From the NCBI GenBank assembly GCA_030699385.1, contig JAUYMY010000024.1:62001-126000 (forward strand): a DNA stretch of 64,000 nucleotides, in the 5' to 3' direction. The first letter of the stretch is position 1, and every line of letters begins with the position of its first letter. The position numbers were made by a program, and so were the translations under genes. The notes below the pieces were generated by a model. It worked only from the letters and a program-made list of their open reading frames with translations. It did no database searches and was not told the origin of the DNA. This document shows, piece after piece, positions 18,112-27,372 of this stretch. The DNA is from Methylobacter sp. (lineage in GTDB: Bacteria > Pseudomonadota > Gammaproteobacteria > Methylococcales > Methylomonadaceae).

Positions 18112-19068
18112 TCATTCCGCTGTACTGCCCATCATTTGAGCAGGCGCCAAGCCTTTAAGCCAAGAATGAGCGGTAGGCTGTTCGGCTTGGCCGCTCTGAT
18201 TAATAAAGTTGAAGGGCACGGACACCAGCTCCATGCCCCGGTTAATCTGCACGACAAAATGCAAATGCGGGCCGGTGGTGAAGCCGGTGTTGCCGGAATA
18301 ACCAATTAATTGCCCGGCGGCAACGCTCATGCCCGGATAAACCTGGGCGGTTTCCAGTTCTAAGTGCGCGTAAACGCTCATCGCGCCATCATCGTGCAGA
18401 ATTCTGATGTTGTTGGCTTCGCTGCTGTAGGCTTTATTGTCGCCGCCTTTATAAAAATCATTTTCGGATTCTACGACGATGCCGGATTTGGCGGCATAAA
18501 TGGGCGTGCCGACGGGCATGACAATATCGACTGCGTAGTGGTTTTGCTCATCGGTATGGCTAAAGCTGCCGCCAAAAGCCTGGGAGATTTGAAACTCGGC
18601 ATTCGGCGCTAGCGGCGGCAAATAGCTGGCTACGGTGTTGTAATTCGGTTGCGGCGCGCCGATCATGTAGCGGTATTTAAGCGCCAATTTCCAGCCTTTT
18701 TGTTGGTTAATCGCATTGACTTCAAATAGAGTAGGGGAGGTGCCGGGTTCGACAATAAAACGCCGGGGTAACTCAGGATTAGCCTGGGCATTGTCGCGTT
18801 CAGAAAAGGTGATTTCAACTTCGATAGGTCCCGGATAATCGTTACGGATGTAAAACTGCGGCTGTTGTTTTTCGCCCGCTTGCATCAGCGAGACCATTTG
18901 TTTGGATGCGGCTTTTATTTGCCTGATTTCGGGGTTCTTCTCGCTATCCGGGCGCTTGTCGGTAAAATGCCAGACGCCTTGTTTATCCTGAAATTTATAC
19001 AGTTTTTTGGCATTGGCGGCCAAGGGGAAGGCGGCCAATAAGACCATTATTAACGCGGCTATGTTCAT
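18112..19068 (-). CDS. Periplasmic M23-family peptidase with DUF4124 domain
   Basis: A 318-residue exported protein likely to cut peptidoglycan cross-links or serve as a LytM-type activator. A signal peptide (ALIMVLLAAFPLAANA) is followed by a DUF4124 module (KKLYKFQDKQGVWHFTDKRP). The C-terminal M23 domain has complete zinc motifs: HYAVDI (H-x3-D) near residue 178, and GPHLHF (HxH) near 267, so it is predicted to be active. A small membrane-protein gene lies just upstream on the same strand. The same DUF4124 module opens the nuclease at 41976. Confidence 0.9.
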   Translation of the reverse strand: MNIAALIMVLLAAFPLAANAKKLYKFQDKQGVWHFTDKRPDSEKNPEIRQIKAASKQMVSLMQAGEKQQPQFYIRNDYPGPIEVEITFSERDNAQANPELPRRFIVEPGTSPTLFEVNAINQQKGWKLALKYRYMIGAPQPNYNTVASYLPPLAPNAEFQISQAFGGSFSHTDEQNHYAVDIVMPVGTPIYAAKSGIVVESENDFYKGGDNKAYSSEANNIRILHDDGAMSVYAHLELETAQVYPGMSVAAGQLIGYSGNTGFTTGPHLHFVVQINRGMELVSVPFNFINQSGQAEQPTAHSWLKGLAPAQMMGSTAE

Positions 19069-19091
19069 GACGTCACGCTGAGAAAAGGCGC

Positions 19092-19262
19092 CTATTCTTC
19101 AGGCTTGGTGGGGAAATAAGGGTCGGTAATTAAAATCGGAATATACAGGACAATCATGACCGCAATGGCAACAAAAGCCGGGTTGATGACGCCGGACAGC
19201 CAATAAGCGATTAAACTGCCCCACACCATACGCATCGGTTTAGGGACTTTAACTTTTTTCAA
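19092..19262 (-). CDS. Small membrane protein, 56 residues, TTG start
   Basis: A reverse-strand frame from TTG 19262 to TAG 19092. AAGGAA sits 7 bases before the TTG, supporting translation from it. The sequence starts KKVKVPKPMRMVWGSLIAY, has a second hydrophobic stretch VAIAVMIVLYIPILI and ends TDPYFPTKPEE, so two short membrane helices and an acidic tail. It lies 23 bases upstream of the M23 gene and may be co-transcribed with it. No family was recognised, but the pattern of residues is that of a real protein. Confidence 0.6.
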   Translation of the reverse strand: MKKVKVPKPMRMVWGSLIAYWLSGVINPAFVAIAVMIVLYIPILITDPYFPTKPEE

Positions 19263-19302
19263 AATAGATTCCTTGAGTGCTCATTGTTATACATAAGTTG
19301 AG

Positions 19303-19391
19303 GGAGCGGCCACCCGGCCGCGAACAGTAAGGAACGAGCATAAAATAAATTTGCAGTCCTGAGCGATTGTTCGCGGCCGGGTGGCCGCTCC
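19303..19391. repeat. REP-like perfect 24-base inverted repeat
   Basis: Arms 19303-19326 (beginning GGAGCGGCCACCCGGCC) and 19368-19391 are exact reverse complements of each other across a 41-base AT-rich loop. This type of hairpin (GGAGCGGCCAxxxGGCCGCGAA) is a dispersed extragenic palindrome. It separates the transglutaminase gene from the small membrane protein gene. Confidence 0.8.
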
Positions 19392-19404
19392 TACACAATT
19401 TTTT

Positions 19405-20199
19405 TTATACAAACTTACTCAGCAAATTGACCCGCACATCCATGCGTTTTAGCTGGCAACCGGTGCCGAAGGGGTGAAATATCGACACGTCGGCGGCGTC
19501 GCGACCAACTGCAATAATCACTCGACCACCGCGTAAAGCGCTTTCGGTTGGGTCAAAAGCATACCACTGTCCGCCGATATAGGCTTCAAACCAAGTGTGT
19601 AAATTCATCGGTTCCAGCTGATATAAATAGCCGACCGCCAGTCGCGCCGGTATGCTGATGCTGCGGCATAAGGTGATGGCCAATTGGGCAAGATCTCGGC
19701 ATTCGCCGTAGCCACGGTTATGGGTTTCAATCGCCGATAACGGGTATTCGCTGGAACCGGGCGTGTATTGTATAAAATGACGCACCCAATCAACAATTTC
19801 GCTGACTTGATAGTAACCGGGTGGCGCATAGGCGACTATCTCGCGGGCAAGATCGCCAAACAAATCTGATTCGCAATAGCGGCTAGGCAGCAAAAAAGGC
19901 AGAACTTGATGCGGTAGATCCTGAATATCAATAAAACCAGCTTCCGGCGCTCTATCAATAAAGTCAGCGGTGATGACTTCGGCAGAGATGCGAATATTAA
20001 AGGCGCCAGACGGCGCAATCAGGCGTTGGCAGAAATTGCCATAGTGATCCTTGCTCTCAATAATCTGTACGCTGGGCTCAACGATATAGCGGGATCTGAT
20101 GGTTTTTTGCGAGCCGCCGTTTAATGGCCGCAACATTAACATTAAGGCGGTTGGCTCATTTATATGGAAGCGAAGGTCGCAGCTAACGCCTAATTTCAT
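19405..20199 (-). CDS. Transglutaminase-like cysteine protease-fold protein
   Basis: A 264-residue protein with an N-terminal beta domain and a transglutaminase-like core. The catalytic triad is visible: Cys in YGECRDLAQ near residue 165, His in LHTWFEAY near 203, Asp in AFDPTE near 219. No signal peptide is seen. Such proteins act as peptidases or amidases rather than true cross-linking enzymes; the substrate is unknown. It is transcribed alone, divergently from the membrane protein and tolC-like gene at 20434. Confidence 0.85.
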   Translation of the reverse strand: MKLGVSCDLRFHINEPTALMLMLRPLNGGSQKTIRSRYIVEPSVQIIESKDHYGNFCQRLIAPSGAFNIRISAEVITADFIDRAPEAGFIDIQDLPHQVLPFLLPSRYCESDLFGDLAREIVAYAPPGYYQVSEIVDWVRHFIQYTPGSSEYPLSAIETHNRGYGECRDLAQLAITLCRSISIPARLAVGYLYQLEPMNLHTWFEAYIGGQWYAFDPTESALRGGRVIIAVGRDAADVSIFHPFGTGCQLKRMDVRVNLLSKFV

Positions 20200-20433
20200 A
20201 TCAACTTGTTATGGTTATTGCTGTGGACAGTCGATTTTATCATTAATAGAGCCGAGGCTAACTGCAGTAATTTGTCGGTCATTTGAATTGCTCTTTTCGC
20301 TAATGGCGAGATCGTCAGTTAGGAATGCGCATGAAATAAATTGCACCTCGGCCATTTCATATTCATTCCTTATCAAAAATTGGGGAAATGATAGAATAAT
20401 GACGCTTTATAGCTTTCAATTGGCAGGATATTT

Positions 20434-20760
20434 ATGTTCCAAGTACTGTTTTTTCTTGTTGTTATTTTACTGTGTTTTTTCATCGTTGCGCTCATCTCTG
20501 TCGGCCTGTGTCTCGGCATTGCACATCTTATCATTTACCTTAGCCCAAGCCTTGATTTGGTGTCTGTATTGGTTCCTGCGGCCATCCTGACTGTTTTGGT
20601 GATGATTATTTACTACAAAATAGCCATGTTCATATTTACGTTTCCTTCTTTTTCTCCTCCTCCTGACGATGAAGAAGAATATGACGATGATGATGATGAA
20701 TATCACGAGCCGACTATAATCCGCATCCATCCAAATTTTAACAAGAAAAAAAGGCGCTAG
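20434..20760 (+). CDS. Small membrane protein with acidic then basic tail
   Basis: A 108-residue protein with two or three N-terminal hydrophobic helices (residues 3-35 and 45-70), then a Pro-rich linker, a run DDEEEYDDDDDEY and a basic end NKKKRR. The ATG follows an AGGA box. It ends 8 bases before the tolC-like start, so the two are almost certainly co-transcribed. The function is unknown. Confidence 0.65.
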   Translation: MFQVLFFLVVILLCFFIVALISVGLCLGIAHLIIYLSPSLDLVSVLVPAAILTVLVMIIYYKIAMFIFTFPSFSPPPDDEEEYDDDDDEYHEPTIIRIHPNFNKKKRR

Positions 20761-20768
20761 CGTTGTTC

Positions 20769-22094
20769 ATGCAAATCAAGTCCCCGTTGTTTTTAGTTGC
20801 ATTGTTGCTGTGGCTTGGCCCGATGCCGGCGATGGCGCAAGACCTGGTGCAAATTTATGAATTGGCTCTGCAAAGCGATACGGTTCTTAAACAGGCCGAA
20901 GCCAATCGTATGGCGATAGGGGAAAATGAAGACCAAGCGATTGGCAAATTATTACCGACACTGGATTTGAGCGCCAACCATTCCTGGAATCGCTTAAACA
21001 ACACCAAAAGCAGCCCCAATTTCCGGGGTTCGGGTATACAAAACTATTGGGACAATAATTTCACCTTAAATCTAACGCAACCGCTTTTCCGCTGGGATTA
21101 CTGGGTTGAACTGAGCCAAGCCGACAATCAAATTGCCCAAGCCGAAGCCTTGTATCAGGATGAAATACAAAACCTGATGGTGCGAGTGGCGGCCACTTAT
21201 TTCGATATTTTGGTGGCAGAAGAAAGCCTTACTTTTTCACGCGCGGAGAAAGACGCAATCGGGCGTCAACTGGAACAGGCGCAAGAGCGCTATAACGTCG
21301 GCATCATTTCGATGGTCGATGTCTATGAAGCCAGAGCGGCTTTTGACAAGGTTAAGGCGGATGAAATTAAAACGCAAAATGAGCTGGATAATAACAAAGA
21401 ACGCTTGCGTGAAATTGTCGGTCAGATTGAACTGGATTTGCTGGGTTTAAACCAAAGTTTGCCGTTAAACAAGCCGGACCCCGATGATCTGAATGCTTGG
21501 GGCAAAATCGCTGAAAATCAAAATTTAAAGGTATTGGCAGCGCTTAATGCCGCCGAAGTGGCGCGCAAAACCATTGACATACAACGTAGCGGGCATTATC
21601 CAACGGTCGATATTGTCGGCGCTTATGGCATCGCCGATAACAACAGCTCATTTGGTTTGCGCGGCGATCAGGAACGTGTTGGCGTACAACTTAATCTGCC
21701 GTTGTTTGCCGGCGGCAGCGTCAATTCGCGCACCCGGCAAGCGCATTATCGCCATGAACAAGCGAAAGAAAAACTCAATGAAACCCGGCGAGCCGTTGAG
21801 CGGCAAGTCAAAGACGCTTATCGCGGTGTTATTGCCAGCATCAGTCAAGTTAATGCCTTGCAAGCGGCGCTGACCTCGATGCAAAGTTCTTTGGAAGCGA
21901 CGGAGGCGGGACTTGAAGTGGGTACACGCACCATGATCGACGTGTTAGCCAGCCAGCGCAATTTATATGAAGCCAAGCGCAACTACGCCCGCGTTCGTTA
22001 CGATTATCTGCTCAACGGACTTAAACTCAAGCAATCGTCGAGTACCGTCAATGCTCAAGATTTAGCGGCGATTAATCAATTACTTAAACACTGA
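20769..22094 (+). CDS. tolC: TolC-family outer-membrane efflux/secretion protein
   Basis: Outer-membrane channel for tripartite efflux or type I secretion. The ATG at 20769 gives a signal peptide (SPLFLVALLLWLGPMPAMAQ) and a mature start DLVQIYELALQSD, typical of TolC. Two structural repeats are seen, with QPLFRWDYWVELSQADNQI and LNLPLFAGGSVNSRTRQA as the paired beta-strand/helix elements, and GTRTMIDVLASQRNLYEAKRNY near the end. It has 441 residues with no C-terminal extension. No ABC exporter or membrane-fusion gene is adjacent, so whether it serves the repeat proteins at 12-18 kb is unknown. Confidence 0.93.
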   Translation: MQIKSPLFLVALLLWLGPMPAMAQDLVQIYELALQSDTVLKQAEANRMAIGENEDQAIGKLLPTLDLSANHSWNRLNNTKSSPNFRGSGIQNYWDNNFTLNLTQPLFRWDYWVELSQADNQIAQAEALYQDEIQNLMVRVAATYFDILVAEESLTFSRAEKDAIGRQLEQAQERYNVGIISMVDVYEARAAFDKVKADEIKTQNELDNNKERLREIVGQIELDLLGLNQSLPLNKPDPDDLNAWGKIAENQNLKVLAALNAAEVARKTIDIQRSGHYPTVDIVGAYGIADNNSSFGLRGDQERVGVQLNLPLFAGGSVNSRTRQAHYRHEQAKEKLNETRRAVERQVKDAYRGVIASISQVNALQAALTSMQSSLEATEAGLEVGTRTMIDVLASQRNLYEAKRNYARVRYDYLLNGLKLKQSSSTVNAQDLAAINQLLKH

Positions 22095-22271
22095 GAAAGT
22101 ATTTTATTCACCACGAAGAGCACGAAGAATAAAACGTTGTGATCGCCGTGGTGACATTCTTTAAACAGCCTATACTTAGCCGCTTTAGACAACCTGGTAC
22201 TGTTTATTCGCTCTTCCCGAACGTACTTTATTGAATTTTAAAGATATTGTATTTTAAAATTCACGTTACGC

Positions 22272-23105
22272 ATGAAATATTACCCTTTAATAACAACATG
22301 TTACATTGAAGAGCGAAAAGTGGGCTGGTATAGAGAGTATATTTCAGTGATACCCCATCCGTTTTTATTAGTCGCTACCAGTTTATTCATGGTCGTTGCC
22401 GTTGCACAAGCTGAACAACCGGCGGCCACGCCTTATCGGCCTACTGTTTCTAATCCGGCGGTGTTGCCGGTACCGGGTATGGCGGAAATAGAACTGGGCG
22501 GTCAGTACAGCAGCGGGGGGACGGAAAAACGCAGCGGCGGTTTGCCATTTCTGGCCAAATACGCCTTTAATTCGTCTTGGGGTGTGCTGGTGGGTGCCGA
22601 TCTTTACACCCATGTGGTTTCGGTGGATGACGAAACCGAGCAAGGATTTGGCGATACCTTGCTGACACTAAAACATCATCACGCCATTCTTGAAAATCTG
22701 GCGGTAGGTTTTGAGGCCAGTGTCAACATGCCCACCGCCAAACAGGCATTGGCTGGCGGTTATGATGGAACCCTGAACGGCATTGTCAGCACTAATTTGG
22801 GCGATGCTTCAGTGGACTTTAATCTGGGCGTTACCCGTTTACAAACTTATGACTCCGGCGATAACCGCTATCTAGTGAGCTGGGCGGCGGCCATAGCACA
22901 GCCGATAGCGGAGCGCTGGACGTTGTCAGGCGAAATGTCGGGGGCAGACCGAAAAGGAACGCGGGGTGTCGCGCAGTTTTTGGGATCGTTGAGTTATGAG
23001 TTAAATCCGCGTGTGATATTGGATGGCGGCTTTACCGTAGGTATGGGTTCTACCGCACAGGATTGGAGTTTGTTTACTGGGGTGACGATGTTATTGGGCA
23101 ACTGA
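22272..23105 (+). CDS. Outer-membrane beta-barrel protein (transporter-like)
   Basis: A 277-residue frame. The ATG at 22272 leaves an oddly long leader; an in-frame GTG at 22347 would give a normal signal peptide ending MVVAVAQA, so the true start is uncertain. The mature part has alternating amphipathic strands, AVLPVPGMAEIELGGQYS, a central EQGFGDTLLTLKHHH, and ends in a hydrophobic strand, as in the transporter/MetA-pathway beta-barrel families. The substrate is unknown. The upstream 170 bases contain no recognised regulator site. Confidence 0.7.
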   Translation: MKYYPLITTCYIEERKVGWYREYISVIPHPFLLVATSLFMVVAVAQAEQPAATPYRPTVSNPAVLPVPGMAEIELGGQYSSGGTEKRSGGLPFLAKYAFNSSWGVLVGADLYTHVVSVDDETEQGFGDTLLTLKHHHAILENLAVGFEASVNMPTAKQALAGGYDGTLNGIVSTNLGDASVDFNLGVTRLQTYDSGDNRYLVSWAAAIAQPIAERWTLSGEMSGADRKGTRGVAQFLGSLSYELNPRVILDGGFTVGMGSTAQDWSLFTGVTMLLGN

Positions 23106-23129
23106 ATTTGTTGCATTAATGAGAAGTTC

Positions 23130-23705
23130 CTAATCATTACGCCCTCGATTCCTGTCACTGCGTTCAAACAAATGATAAGCGACTTCGCCAGCGCTTTTAC
23201 TTTTCAATGGCTGCCAGTTTTCGGGTAGGCCAGAAAAATCAAAATGCAGCTCGGTTTCGACATAAATTTTGGCCTGTTTAGCCAGCCAGCCGTTTTGTTC
23301 CAACAACTGGCAGGTTTGCATAACCAAATCAAGGCCGAACGGCGGATCGAGAAACACCACGTCAAAGACCTGCGCTTGTCCTTCCAGATAGCGCAACACA
23401 TCACTTTGCACCGCTGTTATCTGCGTCGCAGACAAGGCCTGCGCATTGTCTTTTAGACTGCGGCAGGCGTGGACATTGTTTTCCACCTGGACGACCGACT
23501 TGGCGCCTCGGGAAGCGGCTTCAAAGCCCAAGGCGCCGCTGCCCGCGTATAAATCAAGACAGTGTTTGCCGACTATTTCATATTGCAACCAGTTGAATAG
23601 CGTTTCCCTGACTCTGGCCGGGGTTGGCCTTAAACCTGGCGCATCGACAAAACTTAATTGTCGGCTGCGCCAGTCGCCACCGATAATCCTGAGCTTATTT
23701 TTCAC
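23130..23705 (-). CDS. rsmD: 16S rRNA (guanine(966)-N2)-methyltransferase
   Basis: Methylates G966 of 16S rRNA using SAM. It has 191 residues, the standard length. It shows RIIGGDWRSRQL at the start, GLRPTPARVRETLFNWL, the SAM-binding LDLYAGSGALGFEA and the catalytic DPPFG in VVFLDPPFGLD. Its start overlaps the end of the upstream M16 peptidase gene by 11 bases, so it is third in a peptidase-peptidase-rsmD operon that is common in gammaproteobacteria. Confidence 0.96.
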   Translation of the reverse strand: MKNKLRIIGGDWRSRQLSFVDAPGLRPTPARVRETLFNWLQYEIVGKHCLDLYAGSGALGFEAASRGAKSVVQVENNVHACRSLKDNAQALSATQITAVQSDVLRYLEGQAQVFDVVFLDPPFGLDLVMQTCQLLEQNGWLAKQAKIYVETELHFDFSGLPENWQPLKSKSAGEVAYHLFERSDRNRGRND

Positions 23706-25008
23706 TGCTGCTGACGCTCGCGCCGACGGTGATGGTCTGCATTAATTGCGGATTAACGCGCCGCTTAAACGCGTCTTTTATCGACGCGACCGTAACCTGT
23801 TCGACGTTCTGCCGGAAAGTGTCCAGATAATCCAGCGGCATGTCATAAAAACCGATCATCGACACGTAGCTGGCCAGTTCCTTATTGGTGTCAAAACGCA
23901 TGGCAAAACCGCCGGTGATATTTTTCTTGGCGGCAAGCAGCTCGGCTTCGGTCGGCCCCTGATTAATAAAATCAGCCAGAGTAAGATTGAGCACGTCTAA
24001 GGCTTGTCCGGTTTGGTCGTTGCGGGTTTGCAGGCTGACCGTGAACGGCCCCGGTCTAAACATCGGCGCAAATGAACTGCGCGCGCTGTAGGCCAGGCCG
24101 CGTTTTTCCCTGACTTCATCAAACAACTTGGACACCAGCCCGCCGCCGCCGAGAATATGGTTGCCGACATACAACGTAAAATAATCGGGGTCTTTGCGGT
24201 AAGAGCCGGGCATCCCAACCAAAACATGGGTTTGCGAGGAAGGGAATTCGATGTGCTGCTTGCCTGCTTTAACCGGCATCACGACTTCCGGCAATACGTC
24301 CGGTTTTGTGCCTGCCTGCAAACCGGAAACCAGCGTTTCGGCAGTAAGCTCGGCCTGTTTTCTGGACAAGTCGCCGACAATTACCACAATCGCGTTGGCA
24401 GCGACATAATATTTTTGATAAAAACTGCGCAAATTTGCAGTTTCAAAACCGGAGACGGTAATAATCGTGCCGGAACTTGGATGCCCGTAAGGATGGTCGC
24501 CGTATAAGGCTTTATAAAAGGCGATGTCGGCTAAGTCGCCCGGCGATTCTTCCTGTTGTTTTAAACCGGCCAAGGTACGGCTTTTTTCCCGCTGAAAATC
24601 GGCTTCATTGAAACTAGGGTTGGTCAAAATACCCCGCATTGTTTCCAGTGCCTTATCGAACAAAAGTTTATCGGTTAAGGTACGCAATGAAACCGAGGCC
24701 ATATCATTGGACACGCCGGTACCGAATTGTGCGCCGACGCTTTCAAAGCGCTGGGCGATGTCATCGGCATTCCACTGTCCGGCACCGCTGTCGAGCAGTG
24801 CCGAGGTTAATGCGGACAGGCCGAACTGATCGCCGTCGCGGGCGCTGCCGGCATCGAAAGCAACCTGAATGTCCACCATCGGCAGGCCTTCGGTTTGCAC
24901 ATAATAAACCCGGCTGCCTTGCGGCGTTTGCCAGTGTTCGATTTTTGCAACGGCCCAAACCGATTGACTAGCGAGTAAAAAAATAAGACTTAACAGATGG
25001 ATACGCAT
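23695..25008 (-). CDS. M16-family zinc-peptidase-like protein, non-catalytic subunit
   Basis: A 437-residue exported M16 homologue (signal peptide MRIHLLSLIFLLASQSVWA). Where the active partner has HxxEH, this protein reads FGLSALTSALLDSG, so it lacks zinc ligands and is predicted to be inactive. It keeps the substrate-positioning R/Y region (LFDEVREKRGLAYSARSSF). Such proteins pair with an active M16 subunit, here the gene directly upstream, whose stop shares bases with this start. Location is predicted to be periplasmic. Confidence 0.9.
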   Translation of the reverse strand: MRIHLLSLIFLLASQSVWAVAKIEHWQTPQGSRVYYVQTEGLPMVDIQVAFDAGSARDGDQFGLSALTSALLDSGAGQWNADDIAQRFESVGAQFGTGVSNDMASVSLRTLTDKLLFDKALETMRGILTNPSFNEADFQREKSRTLAGLKQQEESPGDLADIAFYKALYGDHPYGHPSSGTIITVSGFETANLRSFYQKYYVAANAIVVIVGDLSRKQAELTAETLVSGLQAGTKPDVLPEVVMPVKAGKQHIEFPSSQTHVLVGMPGSYRKDPDYFTLYVGNHILGGGGLVSKLFDEVREKRGLAYSARSSFAPMFRPGPFTVSLQTRNDQTGQALDVLNLTLADFINQGPTEAELLAAKKNITGGFAMRFDTNKELASYVSMIGFYDMPLDYLDTFRQNVEQVTVASIKDAFKRRVNPQLMQTITVGASVSSSEK

Positions 25009-26372
25009 TATTTGGCTCCTTTTTGGGTGTTGGGTTCGCTGGCGCTTTCATTAATCGGCAAAGGTTCCAAATAAGCGACGCTCAACTTATCTTCAAGCAG
25101 ATATTTACGCGCCACGTCGCGCACCTGTTCGGCGGTAACTTTGTTGACTTTAGTGACATAGTCATCGGCTTTTTGCCAGCCCAAGCCCACAGTTTCCAGC
25201 ATCCCCAACTGCATGGCCTGATAAAAATTGGAATCGCGCTCGTAAACCGCCGCCGCTAAAACCTGCGCCTTAATGCGCTGCAATTCAACGGTGTCGACCA
25301 GTTTAATTTGCAGGTTGGTGATTTCGTTCTTTAACGCCGCTTCCAAGTCCCATACGTTTTTTCCGGCCGCAGGTGTCGCGTCCAACGTGAACAAGCCGGA
25401 CAATCTGGAAGCCAAGCTATAACTGGCACCGGCAGAAACCGCCAGTTGCTTGCCGCGCACCAGCCCCGAGGATAACCGGGCGCTGCTGCCGCCATCAAGC
25501 ACACCGGCCAGAACTTCCAGCGCATAGGCTTCCCATTCGTGTTCGGCTGTTTTTAATGTCGGCACTTTGTAGCCCATGATGAGATACGGCAGTTTGGCCG
25601 GTAATTTCACCGTCATCTTGCGCACGCCAAGCTGTTCGACTTCATCCTGCGGCTTGACCGCTTTAATTTCGCTGGGTTTGAGCGGGGCAAAATATTTTTC
25701 CGCCAACGCGAATACCGCTTTAGGTTCGACATCGCCCGCGACCACTAAGGTGGCATTATTGGGCGCATACCAGCGCTGGTACCAGGCTTGCAAATCTTCC
25801 ACTTTATAATTGGCGATGTCCGAAGGCCAGCCGATTACAGGGTTTTTATACGGGCTGTTGGTATGGGCCAGCGCCATAAAATGCTCCTGCATTTTTGCCT
25901 GCGGGTTGTCGTCGGTGCGCATCCGGCGCTCTTCGGTGACCACTTCGAGTTCTTTTTTCAACTCCTCGGCGAGCAGATGCAAATTGCGCATTCTATCGGC
26001 TTCCAGTTCAAAACTGACCGCCAGCCTTGAGGCTTCCATGGTTTGAAAATAAGCGGTGTAATCGGTGCCGGTAAAAGCATTCTCGTCACCGCCATTTTCG
26101 GCGACAATGCGCGAAAATTCACCGGCGGGATGTTTGTCGGTGCCTTTAAACATCATGTGTTCAAGCATGTGCGAAATGCCGGTAATGCCGCCCGGCTCAT
26201 AACTTGAGCCCACTTTGTACCAGACTTGGGACACGACAACCGGTGAGCGGTGGTCTTCTTTAACCAGCACTTTTAAGCCATTGCCGAGCACATGCTCTGA
26301 GACTTTGGTATCGGCATGGCTGGCAAACATCGGTAGCCACAGCAAGGCGGCGTAGAGTAATCGATTGTTCAT
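25008..26372 (-). CDS. M16-family zinc metallopeptidase, catalytic subunit
   Basis: Periplasmic processing peptidase of the pitrilysin family. The inverted zinc motif HMLEHMMFKGT (HxxEH) is present near residue 72, with a downstream glutamate in the region EELKKELEVVTEERR. A TTG six codons upstream is in frame, but GAGGGA five bases before the ATG at 26372 decides the start (MNNRLLYAALLWLP, signal peptide ending SHA). It heads the three-gene operon with the inactive M16 subunit and rsmD. Confidence 0.94.
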   Translation of the reverse strand: MNNRLLYAALLWLPMFASHADTKVSEHVLGNGLKVLVKEDHRSPVVVSQVWYKVGSSYEPGGITGISHMLEHMMFKGTDKHPAGEFSRIVAENGGDENAFTGTDYTAYFQTMEASRLAVSFELEADRMRNLHLLAEELKKELEVVTEERRMRTDDNPQAKMQEHFMALAHTNSPYKNPVIGWPSDIANYKVEDLQAWYQRWYAPNNATLVVAGDVEPKAVFALAEKYFAPLKPSEIKAVKPQDEVEQLGVRKMTVKLPAKLPYLIMGYKVPTLKTAEHEWEAYALEVLAGVLDGGSSARLSSGLVRGKQLAVSAGASYSLASRLSGLFTLDATPAAGKNVWDLEAALKNEITNLQIKLVDTVELQRIKAQVLAAAVYERDSNFYQAMQLGMLETVGLGWQKADDYVTKVNKVTAEQVRDVARKYLLEDKLSVAYLEPLPINESASEPNTQKGAK

Positions 26373-26416
26373 GGTTCCCTCTTGGGTCAATTAAAATATT
26401 TCTTGTTAAAGTTTAA

Positions 26417-27244
26417 TTAAACTGACTTTATCGCCAGCGTCAACATAAAATCAGTTTCTATCTCAAAGTCCGTAGCCTCTTGAATGGCTTGTTGAACCTG
26501 TTCATTGGCGTGCCAGGCAAAAGGTGTCATGTGTAACAGGGCGAGCCTTTGCTGCGGATTCGGGGTGATTTTGTAACTGATGCGCTGTGTGTCAAGGCGC
26601 TCGAAGCCTGGCGGCAGCGCGTTTTCCAAGGCATGTTCTTTCACCTCGGCATAGATAAATTGTTTTAATTGCCATAAATGCCGGGGGCCGGGTGTCACGG
26701 TCAGCAATAAACCTGACGGTTTCAGCACGCGCGCCAGTTCGGCGTCATTCGACGGGGCAAATATTCTCAGCACAACATCGAAAAACTGGTCGGCATAAGG
26801 TAGGCGGTTGGCGCTGGCGACTATAAAACGGGCATTTGCTTGTTTTTTGGCGGCGGCAGCGATGGCGTATTTGGCGATGTCGACGCCGTGCAAGTTCATA
26901 GTGTGCGTAGACAAGGCTTCAAGTTGGCGGCTGTAATAGCCTTCGCCGCAGCCTAGATCGAGCAGTTGTTCAGGTTGGCTTGCGGCTATCATCATCGCGG
27001 CGGCTTTGGCCATCGGTTCATAATAACCGGCTTCCAAAAACGCGCGTCTGGCCTGTATCATTTGCTTGTTATCGCCCGGCTCGGAAGAGTGTTTAAACTG
27101 CACAGGCAACAGGTTCAGATAGCCTTCTTTGGCAAGGTCAAAGTGATGGTTGTTTTCGCAAGCGTAGCTTTTTTGCTTTAACTGTAACGGGACAGCGCAA
27201 AGTGGGCATAGATAACAGGATGGTGGCGACTGAGGTTGATGCAT
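26417..27244 (-). CDS. rlmA: 23S rRNA (guanine-N1)-methyltransferase RlmA-like
   Basis: Methylates G745/G748 of 23S rRNA. The 275 residues start with a zinc-ribbon (CYLCPLC then SYACENNHHFD, three Cys and a His), followed by the family marker AKEGYLNLLP and a SAM-binding LLDLGCGEGYYSRQL near residue 95. The C-terminal TPFAWHANE is the usual RlmA ending region. It stands alone on the minus strand upstream of the M16 pair. Confidence 0.93.
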   Translation of the reverse strand: MHQPQSPPSCYLCPLCAVPLQLKQKSYACENNHHFDLAKEGYLNLLPVQFKHSSEPGDNKQMIQARRAFLEAGYYEPMAKAAAMMIAASQPEQLLDLGCGEGYYSRQLEALSTHTMNLHGVDIAKYAIAAAAKKQANARFIVASANRLPYADQFFDVVLRIFAPSNDAELARVLKPSGLLLTVTPGPRHLWQLKQFIYAEVKEHALENALPPGFERLDTQRISYKITPNPQQRLALLHMTPFAWHANEQVQQAIQEATDFEIETDFMLTLAIKSV

Positions 27245-27315
27245 GAAAACAGGGTGTTTTACTCGGCTAGACCGGGTAAAAAGGGTAGAGGGGTTGAACG
27301 GTGGTTTTTTAATGA

Positions 27316-27348
27316 AAGGCAGGATGAACTTAGTGTTAATCCTGCCTT
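27316..27348 (-). terminator. Hairpin terminator after the small periplasmic protein gene
   Basis: AAGGCAGGAT (27316-27325) and ATCCTGCCTT (27339-27348) form a perfect 10-base stem with a 13-base loop, 25 bases downstream of the gene ending at 27373. On the minus strand it is followed by an A/T-rich rather than pure T tract, so termination efficiency is uncertain. Confidence 0.65.
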
Positions 27349-27372
27349 GAAATAAAAAGTCGGCTCTAATGC

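Noticed and set aside
20099-20590. 163-residue plus-strand frame across the transglutaminase start
   Set aside because: It overlaps the divergent transglutaminase gene and the better-supported frame at 20434, and has no ribosome-binding site at its start.
20467-20730. 87-residue minus-strand frame with long Ile and Arg runs
   Set aside because: Antisense of the acidic-tailed membrane protein gene; runs come from GAT/GAA repeats.
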